From Mimachlamys varia (Eukaryota > Mollusca > Bivalvia > Pectinida > Pectinidae), in NCBI GenBank assembly GCA_947623455.1, contig OX392529.1, positions 53,029,186 to 53,093,185 of the forward strand: DNA of 64,000 nucleotides, written 5' to 3'. The notes beneath the pieces were generated by a model, which worked only from the letters and a program-made list of their open reading frames with translations, was not told the DNA's origin and made no database searches. Positions within the stretch are counted from its first letter, which is position 1, and every line of letters starts with the position of its first letter. Below, one piece after another: positions 1-11,450 of the stretch. Position numbers and translations under genes: made by a program.

Positions 1-344
1 ATCACCATATATTTAAGCGTGAAATCAACCAGTCACTTAAACGGCTATAAAGGTAATGTAAATATTTATGGATCACCTGTAAAAGTGCCCAGGTAAGAAA
101 TGTATACGCTCCCCGTTGTTAACAAACATGCCAGAGATTAAGTTTCGCCAACAACCTTATTTAACAACAATAAAAATCAATGTGTGCCTTTCAGCAGATA
201 TTTTATGTCAGGATTTTTTATGTATGAGACCGATTGCAATTCCACGCCCCTTTATTTAATACCGATGGTGGGAACCAGTTACCTCCCCTTACAGGAACAG
301 ACAGGAAAGTATGTATCTTAGAGACAGCATGATTATAACAGATT
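1..344. other. Unassigned AT-rich sequence
   Basis: No coding signal, tandem repeat or recognised dispersed element was seen here. Confidence 0.5.
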
Positions 345-433
345 TATCTCTTTCACCCCTGAAAACAAATTTGAACTCTTCCAATTCAAAGGTTGGAATA
401 GTCCATTATAAAATGTCAGGGGTGAATGGGTAA
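345..433. mobile_element. 88 bp palindromic MITE, copy 1
   Basis: Short element whose ends are inverted copies of CATTCACCCCTGAA and TTCAGGGGTGAATG. The interior has the family core CTCTTCCAATTC and GGTTGGAATAG. Seven copies occur in this window (345, 5106, 5383, 8572, 12299, 30627, 54497). Several copies abut TTAA, the target used by piggyBac-type transposases. It has no coding capacity. The MITE and piggyBac assignments are inference. Confidence 0.7.
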
Positions 434-770
434 AAGTCTAATTGTCACCATAACAATAGAATGAATTAGCATTTATTTAAGGACTGTATAAATTATCAGA
501 GAAAAAACATTACGCAATGAGAATAAGATTTGGCACTAGATTATTTGAAATCCTATATTAACCTTTTTTTTTGGTAAATTTGAACCAGTAATTTTCAGTA
601 ATAAACAAAATACACTTCATGTTACACCCGACAAAGGAATGCCAATATCAGCAAGTATTACTACGGTAATGTTAACGATTCATTAACCCTTTTGTAAACA
701 TGATTGTTCACAATCAATTTAAATACTTAGACGCTTCAATATAATCTCTAATTTTTTTTTCAGATATAAC
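434..770. other. Unassigned AT-rich sequence
   Basis: Low-complexity T and A runs; no gene or repeat family recognised. Confidence 0.5.
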
Positions 771-1110
771 ATAGGTGTTAACCTCTGAAACCTCCAATGA
801 GGAGATCTCCCTCTTGCCATATTTCCAATGAGGGAGAAAGTGCGTGAAATTTGACTGAAACTGCATTGCTCAATTTGTCTTTCCCATTTTATGTATCAAA
901 ATAACTTCAAAAGTATTCATTTGATCCAGATACACCTGTTATTGTCATTACACATACCCTGCAGTAACTAGGAGATCATTTGACCACAGGATGTAGATTT
1001 TGAGTTATTGTGAGTTTGGACTTGGGCGAGGGAGATTTCAGGGGAGATTGGTAAATTTTGGTCAAAATGAGGGAGTCTCCCTTGTAATGAGGGAGGGTTA
1101 ACGGGTATGA
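771..1110 (+). mobile_element. 340 bp GAGGGAG dispersed repeat, copy 1
   Basis: First of four copies (771, 3700, 23206 inverted, 50288 truncated). It starts ATAGGTGTTAACCT and ends GAGGGTTAACGGGTAT, giving short imperfect terminal inverted repeats around GTTAAC. Internally it carries GGAGATCTCCCTC near the left end and a GAGGGAG motif near the right end. No member has a credible protein. The 131-codon open frame on the minus strand over 976-1371 runs out of the repeat into AT-rich sequence and looks like chance. Probably a non-autonomous DNA element; the superfamily is unknown. Confidence 0.7.
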
Positions 1111-2953
1111 TATAAGTCTTTTTAAAATGATGATTTTAATTTTCAGTAATATTGTTCTAGACTTAATTAGATACCAAGTTAGAATCAAAAGACAAGGAGT
1201 GTGTGCTTTCTGTTTTGTATATATGCAGACGTTATGTATATTTTCTTTATTTAAGCATTGATGACAATTTTTTTTTTGTTTCATTGGGGTATGAAAAAAA
1301 AAATTGTTTGCAAACTGTATGAATTCACATAGCGGATTCTTACAAAAGTTTGCAACCAAAATATTTTTCATAACCCTATAAAACTAAAAAATAATTGACA
1401 TCAACCCTTATAATTAATTTTTGAAACTTTTTTTTCAAATTTAAAACATGTTTATGTACAATTTGACTGATGTAACAACGGATTCTTTTTTTCAAATCAA
1501 TATGCAACGTCAATTGCAGTATTGTGACTTCACATTTTTCGCGCCATTTTAGGAATAGAGATATGAAAAATAAATCTCAACCAATCAGAAAACCTCATTC
1601 TGCATACAATAAATGGAAAATTAATTATTGGATGATAAAAGAAAGTTTTCTTTACAAGATGATGAAAGAAACATAAATACAGTAGTCTCCCTTTCATATG
1701 GTCTCTAGTTTGTATCCAACAGACATTTGCTTACCACATAGGTAGTATTACTGAAATAGCTCATCACTTGTGGTGGACTGCAAAATTATTCTATTGAAAC
1801 CTATGGACTGCTGGTAGAAAATTCCAGTCTACCAGCATATATAGTTTTTCTGTGGAGAAGAGGGGAAAAAAATCAATAATAAACTTCCACATACAAACAC
1901 ATGGAGACAAGAAACAAACACCTACCATCTCCTGTTACCAAGATATTCAAGTGTGGCAATAGAAAATATCCCTAATGGCAACAATTTGTTGTTGACAAAT
2001 TCACGAGAAAAGAAGGAAATCTGATGAAATCCTTGAACTTGCCATAAAAAAAGGGTGAGATTTAGCAACCTAAGAAGGCGAAAAATTTCAATTGTTTCCT
2101 AAAATTTGACAACTATGCAGTTTGTCAAGATAATCCCTGGAGGTTTTCTGCTCAGCATGATATTTCTTAGTGGCAGGAGAAAAGTCGATTAATTCAGATT
2201 TCCCTCCTACCTTTCTCAATGTTTATGATCAAGATTGAGCTTCTAACAAGTACACTTTCTCATTAAGTCATGGCCTCGGGAAACTCGAAATCAATTTTGT
2301 AAAATATGAAACAGCTTGGGTGTTGTTGCCTCATATGCCTCAGTAGAGACTACAACAGGATAATCAAAAAATCTACAATGTCTTCTACATAGCAGGTTCT
2401 TCGGGAATAAATTGCTGATATCAGGTTAAAAACAAATAGCTTGTTGCAATACTCTTCTACCCTCCTGGCATTATATTTCCTTTAATGGTTTAAAAAGCAT
2501 TCGAAAAACATCCCAAGCCGAAGGTCAGTCAAGGTGTTTTAAAGCCGTTGTTTAGGAACGGTTTCATTACATAAGAAGTTGTCATGGAAACACACCAGCA
2601 GATATGGGAAAAAAAACCAGTCCAGTATAAAGATATATTTGTTTTTAAACATCGTTACAACATTTCATTTTACGAAATGTATTTAGATAGAATTGTTTTC
2701 ATGGATTTGCTGTGCTTCTTTAATTCACTTGTCTTTTTCAAATGTCTGAATATTGTGAAATAAAACGCCATTATATTGTCATGAGATAATTTAAGTAAAA
2801 TGAAGCGGAATGTCATTATATCTTGGAAAACTTAAAAAAAGAATTGCATAAGAAAGGAAATGTAGACCTTGACATATAATAATGGGGAGATATTAGGAAA
2901 AATTAAAAAATAAAACATTAAGCAACTGAAATATTCTATATGAATAAGAGTAA
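1111..2953. other. Unassigned AT-rich intergenic or intronic sequence
   Basis: About 1.8 kb with many T and A homopolymers. No long open frame, no tandem repeat, and no family seen elsewhere in the window. Confidence 0.5.
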
Positions 2954-3292
2954 GGTGGTTGAGTGGTGCAGTGGATAGCGGGGTATGGTTTGGTTTATTT
3001 TGTTTTACGTCCTATTAACAGCCAGGGTCATTTAAGGACGTGCCAAGTTTTGGAGGTGGAGGTGGAGGAAAGCCGGAGTACCTGGAGAAGAACCACAGAC
3101 CTATGATCAGTACCTGGCAACTGCCCCATGTCAGATTCGAACTTGCAACCCAGAGGTGGAGGGCTAGAGGTAGAATGTCGAAACACTTTAATTAATGGGC
3201 CACCACGGCCCCCCCACTAACACCCGTGCCAACAAGAGAGAGATATATAAGTTTGATAACAACTTGTTTGTGGTAAAAAAAAATAAAGTTTA
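2954..3292 (+). mobile_element. SINE-B remnant carrying a nested SINE-A
   Basis: The left edge GGTGGTTGAGTGGTGCAGTG matches the 5' head of the SINE at 3469-3684. The right edge, from ACAAGAGAGAG to AATAAAGTTTAT, matches that SINE's 3' tail. Between them lies a different tRNA-derived SINE on the minus strand (2986-3210). The outer element therefore looks like a SINE-B opened by a later SINE-A insertion, with loss of much of the SINE-B body. The nesting is inferred from head and tail homology. Confidence 0.6.
2986..3210 (-). mobile_element. tRNA-derived SINE-A (minus strand)
   Basis: Read on the minus strand it starts GGCCGTGGTGGCCCA, has a B-box-like AGTTCGAATCT at 3133-3143, a middle region with a TACTCCGG-CTTTCCTCC motif, and ends in GTTAATAGGACGTAAAAC followed by a CAAACC-type tail. 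This layout (tRNA-like head, unrelated body, short repeat tail) is typical of SINEs mobilised by LINE enzymes. The same tail (GCTGTTAATAAGATG) occurs in the repeat at 6061-6580. Confidence 0.7.
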
Positions 3293-3468
3293 TATGTTAA
3301 TAGGAGTATTTTTTTTAAATTATTGCAATTAACAATTTTCATTAGAATTCACAAATCTTTTTCAAATCATCTAATATCAAGTCTCTTTAGTAATGTCTAC
3401 AGTATATATTATTCCTACCACTGTGTCTGTTTTATAAACCAATAAAGAGATTGTAAACCCTGTGGGTT

Positions 3469-3684
3469 ATAATATAAACTTTATTTATTTTACAACAATT
3501 ATGAAACAAGTTATACAACTTATATTAATCAACCTCAAGCGAGGGGTCTTACTGTGGGAGGAAACTGGAGTACCCAGCGAAAACCCTTGTGGTCGGGCAG
3601 GTGACCCCCATACCTTTTCACGGGGAATCGAACCCCGGCCGCCTTGGTGAAAGGTGAGTGCGCTATCCACTGCACTACCCGACC
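3469..3684 (-). mobile_element. tRNA-derived SINE-B with 12 bp target-site duplication
   Basis: On the minus strand the element starts GGTGGTCGGGTAGTGCAGTG, with an A-box-like region at 3661-3680, a B-box GGGTTCGATTCCCC at 3621-3634, and a tail ending in AAAATAAATAAAGTTTAT. It is flanked by perfect direct copies of ACCCTGTGGGTT at 3457-3468 and 3685-3696, the mark of target-primed insertion. The two overlapping 61-62 codon frames here are not genes. Related fragments lie at 2954, 11355 and 46123. Confidence 0.85.
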
Positions 3685-3699
3685 ACCCTGTGGGTTCAT

Positions 3700-4043
3700 A
3701 TAGGTGTTAACCTATGAAACCTTCAATGAGGGAGATCTCCCTCATTCCACATTTCAAATAAAGGAGAAAGTGCTGAAATGCAGCTAAAACTGCATTACTC
3801 AATTTGTCTTTCCCTTTTATGTATCAAAATACCTTCAAAAAGTATCCATTTGATCTAGGCACACCTGTTATGGTCATTACACACAACCTACCGTACATTA
3901 ACTAGGATATCACCTGACCACAGGATGTAGATTCCAAGTTTGTGGGAGTTTGGATTTAAATGAGGGAGATTTTGAAAGTTATTGGTATATTTTGATCAAA
4001 ATGAAGGAGATACTCTCGTAATGAGGGAGGGTTAACAGGTATG
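3700..4043 (+). mobile_element. 340 bp GAGGGAG dispersed repeat, copy 2
   Basis: Homologous along its whole length to 771-1110, from ATAGGTGTTAACC to GTTAACAGGTATG. It begins only a few bases from the SINE-B target-site duplication, so the SINE landed at its edge. Confidence 0.75.
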
Positions 4044-5105
4044 GGGGTTACTTAATCTAATATGATGATATGATGATATGATATACAACATTTGATATAG
4101 CGCCTTATCTAACATAAGCCACTCTAAAGCGCTTTACAGTACATAGATACACAATACCTATACAATCAATACAATTAACACATACAGTCCTATCATATAC
4201 ATTTTTGAGGAGTTCGCAAGAGCTGCCTTATCAGGTGCTAACTACTTGTCCTATACCACCTAGCTAATATCTCCATATGTGTGTGTATGTATGTGTGTGT
4301 GCTGGAGATGAATTGTGTTCTGTTTGTAGTGGGACTGTGTTTCCAACCGCATCTTTTTTAGTGCCACCTCACTTGAATGCTACAGCACAGATATTGCAAC
4401 ACTCACCCCAGACTATTTTATTCTCCACCTGGGTTGTTGGAGTTGTGTGGGCAGGACAAAAACACTTTCTCTGAATGTTCAATGCGTATGATGATTACTT
4501 GGATACATGTATGAGTTAATGTGTATTTCTTATTGATTTACATAAACTATTGTATTGTAAAAAATATTACATTACCAAATTGAATTTGTACTGAAAACAA
4601 TAAAATAATGGAGAACTTCTTATTCATTCTGTAAAATAAATCCAACATAATTATATATTATACATGAAAAGATCTTTTTGAAGAAATTTCAAAAATACTT
4701 TGAGATTATAGATATACAGAAACTAACGAAAGTCTCATACATACATTTGTTAATTTCACAACTCATTAAAAATCCATCTCACTATGTCAAAATAAAATTG
4801 CAAATTTTTTACGATTGTAAAATGTAACCAACAAATTGGTGATAAAAATGTAACAATGAAGATATTTAATAAAAATATAAACTCCCAGCGGCCCAATCAG
4901 TCAGACTATAGATTTAATAATCTGGGCCCACAGATTAGTGCTAATTTAAGTATCCTGTAACTTTAAAATGAAACCATAGATTGAGTAACAACTTCACAGA
5001 TATCAAATTTCTAATAGTGTCAATTTACATGCAAAATTCGAAGATTTTACCTTGTACACTGACAGAATTATTGAAGTTTGAAAAATATCATGAAATAGTG
5101 ATTAA
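4044..5105. other. Unassigned AT-rich sequence with small GT and ATG repeats
   Basis: Contains a short GATGATAT run near 4060-4085 and an interrupted GT/TATG microsatellite near 4277-4302. No gene recognised; the 65-codon frame starting in the GT run has no coding features. Confidence 0.5.
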
Positions 5106-5197
5106 GCTTATCACCCTTCACCCCTAAATTTTCATAATGAGCTATTCCAACCTTTGAATTGGAAGAGTTAAATTGTCTTCAGGGGTGAATGAGTTAA
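5106..5197. mobile_element. 88 bp palindromic MITE, copy 2
   Basis: Inverted CACCCCTAAA-like left arm and TTCAGGGGTGAATGAG right arm, ending in TTAA at 5194-5197. Same core as the copy at 345. Confidence 0.75.
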
Positions 5198-5382
5198 TAC
5201 GTATTTCATTCCAATCATTACACTCTATAAATTAGGTTTCAATATTCTCAAATTCTTCCTCCATTTAAAATTGAAAACATTAATTTTTTGTCATAACGCC
5301 CTGGTTTAAAAAATACACAACAGCTTTGTTCCTCCTTGAAATACATTTATTATATCACCCCTAGTGAATACTAATTAGCTCA

Positions 5383-5465
5383 TTCACCCCTGAAGTGTCA
5401 AAATGAACTATTCCATCCTTTGAATTGGAAGAGTTCAAATGTGTCTTCAGGGGTGGATGAGTTAA
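5383..5465. mobile_element. 88 bp palindromic MITE, copy 3
   Basis: Same family, only about 190 bp from copy 2. Starts near AGCTCATTCACCCCTGA and ends GATGAGTTAA. Confidence 0.75.
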
Positions 5466-5596
5466 ATGCTTTCCAGTCCAACTCAAATTTCTCGCAACCT
5501 ATCAAAACAAGAACGGAATGAGTTATACGGAAAGTGCACTCCGTGAGCACCATGTGATAATGGATTGTGCAGACCTGACATTGAAATGCTGATACA

Positions 5597-5815
5597 CACC
5601 CAAAGTCCCTTCCCAAGAGAGTGGGGACAAGTGGGGGGATAACTCACAAAGCAGACTGTGGTTTACACCCAAAGTCCCTTCCCAAGGTAGGTACCTGGGG
5701 ACAGCAGGGGGGATAACTCTCAAAACAGTCCATGGGAGGTGGGAATAGGAGGGAGTGGGGACAGGGGAGGAGGGGGATAACTCTCAAAGCAGTCCGTGGT
5801 TTATCCAACAGCTGT
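5597..5815. repeat. Short direct repeats (three diverged units of about 70-80 bp)
   Basis: ACCCAAAGTCCCTTCCCAAG occurs twice (about 5598 and 5667), and GGGATAACTC followed by CAAARCAGWC three times (about 5636, 5710 and 5776), with unequal G-rich spacers. The overlapping frames on the minus strand are repeat shadows. Confidence 0.7.
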
Positions 5816-6060
5816 GTCGGTTTTGTAGCTACACAAGTTGTACTGGTTGACACCTAAATAAATATTTTTCGGACTTCTATGTCCACATCTGTTCACAAAG
5901 CCTTCGATCTATCACTTGTAGTAATGATGAAAACATATTTCTTTTATCTTCAAAATGTTACTTTTATAAACCAAACTCTTTTTAATCAACATGTGTAAAT
6001 TGACTTTGAAAACTTTGTAAAAGTATATATCAACATTGTACACATTCAATGTGTTTCTGC

Positions 6061-6580
6061 AGGTAGGACGTAAGAATTGTACCTACTGCCCTGCCTCGAT
6101 TTCATGTTCATAAGAAGTGACTAAATTTCTGACATAATCTTTTCCATTCATTCTAAACAAGTTTCTCCTTCCTAATGTCTCCCTTGACACTACCTCACTC
6201 TTGGCATTTAGTTGAGCGTTAATTATCCCTGTGAGGATGGCTATTGGTTCAGTCCCCTGGCAGAGACATGTCTCAAAAAATATTAGTTATTACTCCCTGC
6301 TTGACGCTCAGCATTATGTGAGTGGAACGATTGGTTCACCCCTGTTCAGTATAACATAACCAGGTGGGGTGTTCTGCTGGGGGTCTTCGGCAGTATACTT
6401 CAGTGTGGTAGCACTTTAAATTGGCAAAAGATCCTAACTATTGCAAGGAGGTTTACACAAGCATACTGCATCCTCACAAAATACACACACACTCTACACA
6501 TTCTTGCATAAAAAACATCGAAGGCCATCCTTAAATGACCTCAGCTGTTAATAAGATGTAAAAACAATCAAACCAAACTG
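6061..6580 (+). mobile_element. Long SINE-like dispersed repeat
   Basis: A 520 bp element starting AGGTAGGACGTAAGAATTG. It has a B-box-like GGTTCAGTCCC near 6247, the segment CAGCATTATGTGAGTGGAACG that recurs at 56690-56780, and a 3' end GCTGTTAATAAGATGTAAAA followed by CAAACCAAAC, shared in inverted form with SINE-A at 2986. From memory this resembles an abundant bivalve repeat. No protein is encoded. Confidence 0.6.
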
Positions 6581-7103
6581 CATTCAGCGTAATTAAGGAA
6601 GAAAAATTCTCGATACTCATCTTAATCTGATGACTTACTAGTAAATTTAAAACACGGTTTCAGAAGGTACCCATTTAACCAAGATAGATTTGCTTTAAAC
6701 ATTAAAGAAAAATGAAAAATCGCCCCGATCCCATGTGTTTTGTAGATCTGGCCATGTTCATCACATTCCTCCTTTGTTGACCATTCCTACGAGTTTTTAC
6801 GAGTTTTAACAAGTACCTGTGAAAGGTGTATCTGGGATTACATGATATGCTAGGAATGTTGATGGCTACACACCTTCTTCCGTCTGCATTAATTAGACAC
6901 GATAATATATATACCCTGCATGTTTATAAATTCACCCTATATCACATCAAATATATCACTGACTATTGGATCTATGTGGTCACCTCAGCAATTTCTATAA
7001 AAATAGGGTAGATTTTGAATTATCTGAGAACAAAAAAACAAACGAAGTTGTCAAAGTATGAAGACATAATTATTAATATGAAAAATAAAAGGAAAATTAG
7101 AAA
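6581..7103. other. Unassigned AT-rich sequence
   Basis: No family or gene recognised. The 61-codon frame at 6826-7011 lacks coding features. Confidence 0.45.
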
Positions 7104-7310
7104 TGTCTGTGAGACATAAATGCCCCCCCCCCCCCCCCCCCATATGAAATTAGTTCTTCATGCTTATTATGTATGCGAAGTTTGATGAAAATCGGATCAG
7201 TAGTTATTTAAATAAACTGATTAAATCACCATGGGACGGGACGCAAGAGGGGCGGACATGGACAACACTATATGCCCCCCCCCCTCCCCCATTTCATGGT
7301 GTGGGCATAA
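7104..7310. repeat. Dispersed repeat with two poly-C tracts
   Basis: Starts GTCTGTGAGACATAAATG, then a C19 run at 7123-7141, and ends with a C10 run (7275-7284) and ATTTCATGGTGTGGGCATAA. A related copy at 47416-47539 has the same ends without long C runs, so the C tracts expanded after insertion. The 73-codon frame here is not credible. Confidence 0.65.
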
Positions 7311-7678
7311 AAAGAAACAAAGGAATTTAATATTTATACTACCTTGTAATTCAAAATTTACAATTCAAACAAATAACACCAAAGTAGTTATCATTCAACA
7401 ATGTAATATACAAATTAATTCAATATTCAAACAAATAAACATAGAAATTTAACATTCAAATAACTGGTATGCAAATTGATCGAACGTTCAAATAAATATA
7501 CTAATTAATTAAATTATCAAACATGCATACAAAGTATTTAAATATCTATGCAGAATACAAAGTAAACCAATATATAACTGAAACAAATGTTTAGACAAAA
7601 TTAAATTCACCAATATTTTTCACAAATACACAATTAAGACTATTGTAATATTAAAGAAGATAATATTTCAAAAATGTA
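7311..7678. other. AT-rich degenerate repeat
   Basis: Diverged recurrences of ATTCAAACAAATAA and ACAAATTAATT without a stable period; it merges into the minisatellite to its right. Confidence 0.5.
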
Positions 7679-8429
7679 TATGATATAATTCATACAAATT
7701 TACAAGGTAATGACAAAGTCTATAAGATACCATTCATACAAATTCATAAAGTAATGAAAATCTATAAGATAACATTCTTACTGTAAAGTTATGAAATCTA
7801 TAAGATAGCATTCATACAAATTGTTATAGTAATGAAATTCTATAAAAAAATGTAGCATTCATACAAATTTATAAATTAATGAAAGTCTATAAGATACCAT
7901 TCATACAAATTCATAAAGTAATGGAAATCTATAAGATAACATTCTTACTGTAAAGTTATGAAATCTATAAGATAGCATTCATACAAATTGATATAGTAAT
8001 GAAAATCTATAAAATACATGTAGCATTCATACAAATTTATAAATTAATGAAAGTCTATAAGATATCATGCATACAGATTTATAAATTAATGAAAGTCTAT
8101 AAAATCTATAAGAAATCATGCATACAGATGTATAAAGTAATGAAAATCTATAAGATATCATGCATACAGATTTAGAAAGTAATGAAAATCTATAAGATAT
8201 CATGCATACAGATTTATAAAGTAATGAAAGTCTATAAGATATCATGCATACAGATTTATAAAGTAATGAAAGTCTATAAGATATCATGCATACAGAGTTT
8301 ATAAATCTATAAAATCTATAAGATATCATTCATACAAATTCATGAAGTATGAAAATCTATAAGATATCATTCATATAATTTTGGTGAAAATCTATCAGAT
8401 ATCATTCATACAAATTTATAAAGTAATAC
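7679..8429. repeat. 42 bp minisatellite
   Basis: About 17 AT-rich units with TCTATAAGATATCATGCATA followed by CAGATTTATAAAGTAATGAA. A higher-order block of about 167 bp (four units) is repeated, starting near 7719 and 7886. Because 42 is a multiple of three, one minus-strand frame stays open for 100 codons (a 14-residue repeat); this is a repeat artefact, not a gene. Confidence 0.9.
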
Positions 8430-8571
8430 ATGTATATTAAAAAATTCACACAAACATGTGAGGCAACAAAATTGTTAAAAAAAACAAAGTAAGTATGCAA
8501 CAAAATAGGTCATCATGGAGATCCAAAATTTTGGAATGAAGCTGGGGGTTGGGATTCATTGCTATGCTACC

Positions 8572-8658
8572 TTAACTCACTCACCCCTAAAATTACATAA
8601 TGAACTATTCCAACATTTGAATTGGAAGAGTTCAAATGTGTATTTAGGGGTGGATAGT
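8572..8658. mobile_element. 88 bp palindromic MITE, copy 4
   Basis: Begins TTAACTCACTCACCCCTAAA and ends TTTAGGGGTGGAT, with the family core between. Confidence 0.75.
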
Positions 8659-10560
8659 CTAGGAGACCCCCACCTATAGGTATGCACAGTACCTATCATA
8701 GTACCAGGCAGGCAGGTGTGCCCCACATCTTTCTCACTTTGAAGTGTAAATCTGTCCCACTCCGCAATAGCTTGTAGAGGTCTTGGTGACTTTGAAGTGT
8801 AATGGTGCTACTTGTACCCCAAACATGTGTATCAGCCAGCACAATGTTATCTGTTACTTCGGTGGAATGCACCATCTAATAGATTCGATAAGACTATGAC
8901 AAATTAATTCCAAAAGGTTCTGCAAATATCCAAAGCTTACTGAAAGTCATGAAAAGGTCAACGGAGGTTATAAAATTGTACAAAGCACCCCACAGGATAG
9001 TTGAAACGGCCCCCTTCATTTTGACTGAAGTAGTTTCGTCTTTTACCTTACATGAGGTAGACAAGGTACTGTAAATAATCTGGTAGATCTGGCACCTTGA
9101 CGTATGTCAACACGATTTTCACACTCCTTAAAATTCCGGGCGCGAGACAAATTTCCGAAAAATATGTGACTTGTAAAGTGTTAAGTGTTATCAAACTGCT
9201 ATGATATTAAAGTTAAGATCAAAAGTTCACCATTTAGCTTGTGTGTGCTACTCCATGTGAAGGTTGTGGGGGAAATATATCAATATCTTATCAGATACAA
9301 TTTGTTTAAACATTGATAAGCTTCTGCCGAAAATTTTCATTCATTCCAATTTTTTTTTTTTTAATCAAGATTAAAAGATTTTTTTTTCTTTCGTCATATT
9401 TCATTTCAGAATTCATTATTTTTATTAATTTCATTGAATTAATTATATACCATAAAATTTCTTTGTGTATAAAAGATCATTAATTTTATATCAATCAAGA
9501 ATACAGGGCTTTTATTGTGCCAGATGCATGCGGAAAGCTCCGTTAAAAGATTATGAATCTTGTGTAACTCATTAAAAACTAATACATTAGAAATACTATA
9601 CTGTGTATTTCAACAAGAGGCTTTATTTCCTCTGACAAAAAACGTAACTCCCACATCAAACACAACTTATCGCTATAAGATCTAATTCATTTCTGATGGC
9701 CCTTCGTAGCTATCCTATTTGACGACCACTCAACAGGTACTCTACAACATCGCAGGCTACCCGAAATCTACAACCATCCAACGAGATCAATCATTTTGCA
9801 CAGATTCTTAACATCACCGCTACTACAAACAGTTTTTATTTCAAAATTCAAACATTTCAATTTCTAATTGAGTTAGCCATACAAAGATGGCCCTTGAATA
9901 GGGTAATGATCCCAACACAATAAGACTGCTTGTATAGAGCAAACTAGCTATTTCTGATCTATCATCATCTAAGTCTAGATTATACTGAAGCAAAGTTGTT
10001 CTACCAAACACTTGGGATACAATGACTTTTTAAAAGGCCATTTGATACGGCTGTCTATGAATCAAACAGGAGTAACAATTGTTCCTTTCACATCAATGTT
10101 TGGTTATAATATTGTCATTCCGTAAAAAAAAAAAAGATAGCAATTTTCAATGTCGAGTAGAATTAGTTCGGCAAATAATTTCATCATTTACAGAACTGAT
10201 TGTATACAAAAGGTCACTGCTCCATTTTTTCCGTTATGAGTTGTAACAAGTTTGAAATGAAGATCAGATACAATTATTAGGGATCGCCAGTGTTTATATA
10301 AACGGTTAATAGGTTGACTGACCTTCTACCAATGAAGGTCAAAAGTTAGGCAAGAGGAAATTGAAGATATAAAGTCTATGAAAAATTAATCATTTTCAAT
10401 CAGCAATTTAGATTGGAGGTTTCCATAAGGCCGATTATATAGGCTATCAAAATCGCTTTGTCACATTTTATTGTACCGTCTATATCGCTCTCCAATAACA
10501 GTAGCTAATTATAAGTGTCAGATCTGACCTGGGTAGACTTGCACAACAGGAGCTTTGAAG
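8659..10560. other. Unassigned sequence, relatively complex
   Basis: About 1.9 kb without tandem repeats or a recognised family. Stop codons are frequent in all frames. Could be unique intronic or intergenic DNA. Confidence 0.5.
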
Positions 10561-11022
10561 CAGACCAATTGCATTTTGCTTATTTCATCTTTATTTTTTA
10601 TTTCACAACAGACATTGCTTACTACATCATTTTTTATGTAATAAACTAATTGCATTTTGCTTATTTCATCTTTATTACTTATTTCACAACAGCCTTATTA
10701 CATTTTGCTTATTTCATCTTTATTACTTATTTCACAACAGACATTGCTTACTTCATCTTTATTACTTATTTCACAACAGACATTGCTTACTTCATCTTTA
10801 TTACTTATTTCACAACAGACCAATTATATTTTGCTTATTTCATATTATATTTTTTTACAACAGCCTAATTACATTTTGCTTATTTCATCTTTACTTATTA
10901 TACAACAGATTACTTGCATTTTGCTTTTTTAATAATATATTTTTTACAACAGCCTAATTACTTTTTCTTATTTTATCTTTATTACTTATTTCATAAAAGA
11001 CTATAATTACATTTTGCATATT
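10561..11022. repeat. About 33-40 bp minisatellite, left part
   Basis: Units built from TTGCTTATTTCATCTTTATT plus ACTTATTTCACAACAG, with shorter variants lacking the CCAATTGCATT part. The two long plus-strand frames here (72 and 91 codons) are only this repeat read in two frames. The array is interrupted at 11024-11180 and resumes to 11265. Confidence 0.85.
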
Positions 11023-11023
11023 C

Positions 11024-11180
11024 AGGGATAATTCTGTCTCTTAAAACCTATTGGATTTTATGGGATTAGCAAGATTTCTATGAGATTTTAAGGTACAAAT
11101 AATACAATTTTAAATCTTTAATAAGATTTTCAAGGAAAATATGGGTAAAAATCCCTAAATCTCACCCGAAAGTGATCCCT
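11024..11180. mobile_element. hAT-like MITE inserted in the minisatellite
   Basis: A 157 bp element starting AGGGATAATTCTG and ending GAAAGTGATCCCT (inverted ends AGGGAT/ATCCCT). It is flanked by GCATATTC (11016-11023) and GCTTATTC (11181-11188), an 8 bp near-perfect target duplication that equals the minisatellite sequence. An 8 bp duplication and (C)AGGG ends fit the hAT superfamily; that assignment is inference. Confidence 0.65.
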
Positions 11181-11265
11181 GCTTATTCCTTCTTTATTAC
11201 TTATTTCACAACAGACCAATTATATTTTGCTTATTTCATCCTTATCACTTATTTACCAAAAGCCC
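11181..11265. repeat. Minisatellite, right remnant
   Basis: Two more units of the array at 10561, including TTGCTTATTTCATC, to the right of the MITE insertion. Confidence 0.8.
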
Positions 11266-11354
11266 TACTAGAACATACAAAAGAACATTTTGTTTTCAAT
11301 TTTGCAAAGTAGAAACTGCAATTAATTAAATCTGATTCTCTATGTATTGAATAA

Positions 11355-11450
11355 GACCCCTCGCGCGCTAACATTCGGGCCAACAAGAGTGATTAATATA
11401 AGTTTGATAACTTGTTTCATAATTGTTGTAAAATAAATAAAGTTTATTTT
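11355..11450 (+). mobile_element. SINE-B 3' tail fragment
   Basis: GGCCAACAAGAGTGATTAAT through GTAAAATAAATAAAGTTTAT matches the tail of the SINE at 3469-3684 (inverted) and of the remnant at 2954. The 5' tRNA-like head is missing, as expected for 5' truncation. Confidence 0.7.

Noticed and set aside
976..1371. 131-codon minus-strand gene
   Set aside because: It runs from AT-rich DNA into the 340 bp repeat, has low-complexity composition and is broken in other copies of the repeat.
3621..3680. Functional tRNA gene
   Set aside because: A and B boxes are present but the acceptor stem does not close and a SINE body with target duplication follows.
8027..8329. 100-codon frame with a 14-residue repeat
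   Set aside because: The 42 bp unit is a multiple of three, so the frame stays open by arithmetic; no start or homology supports it.
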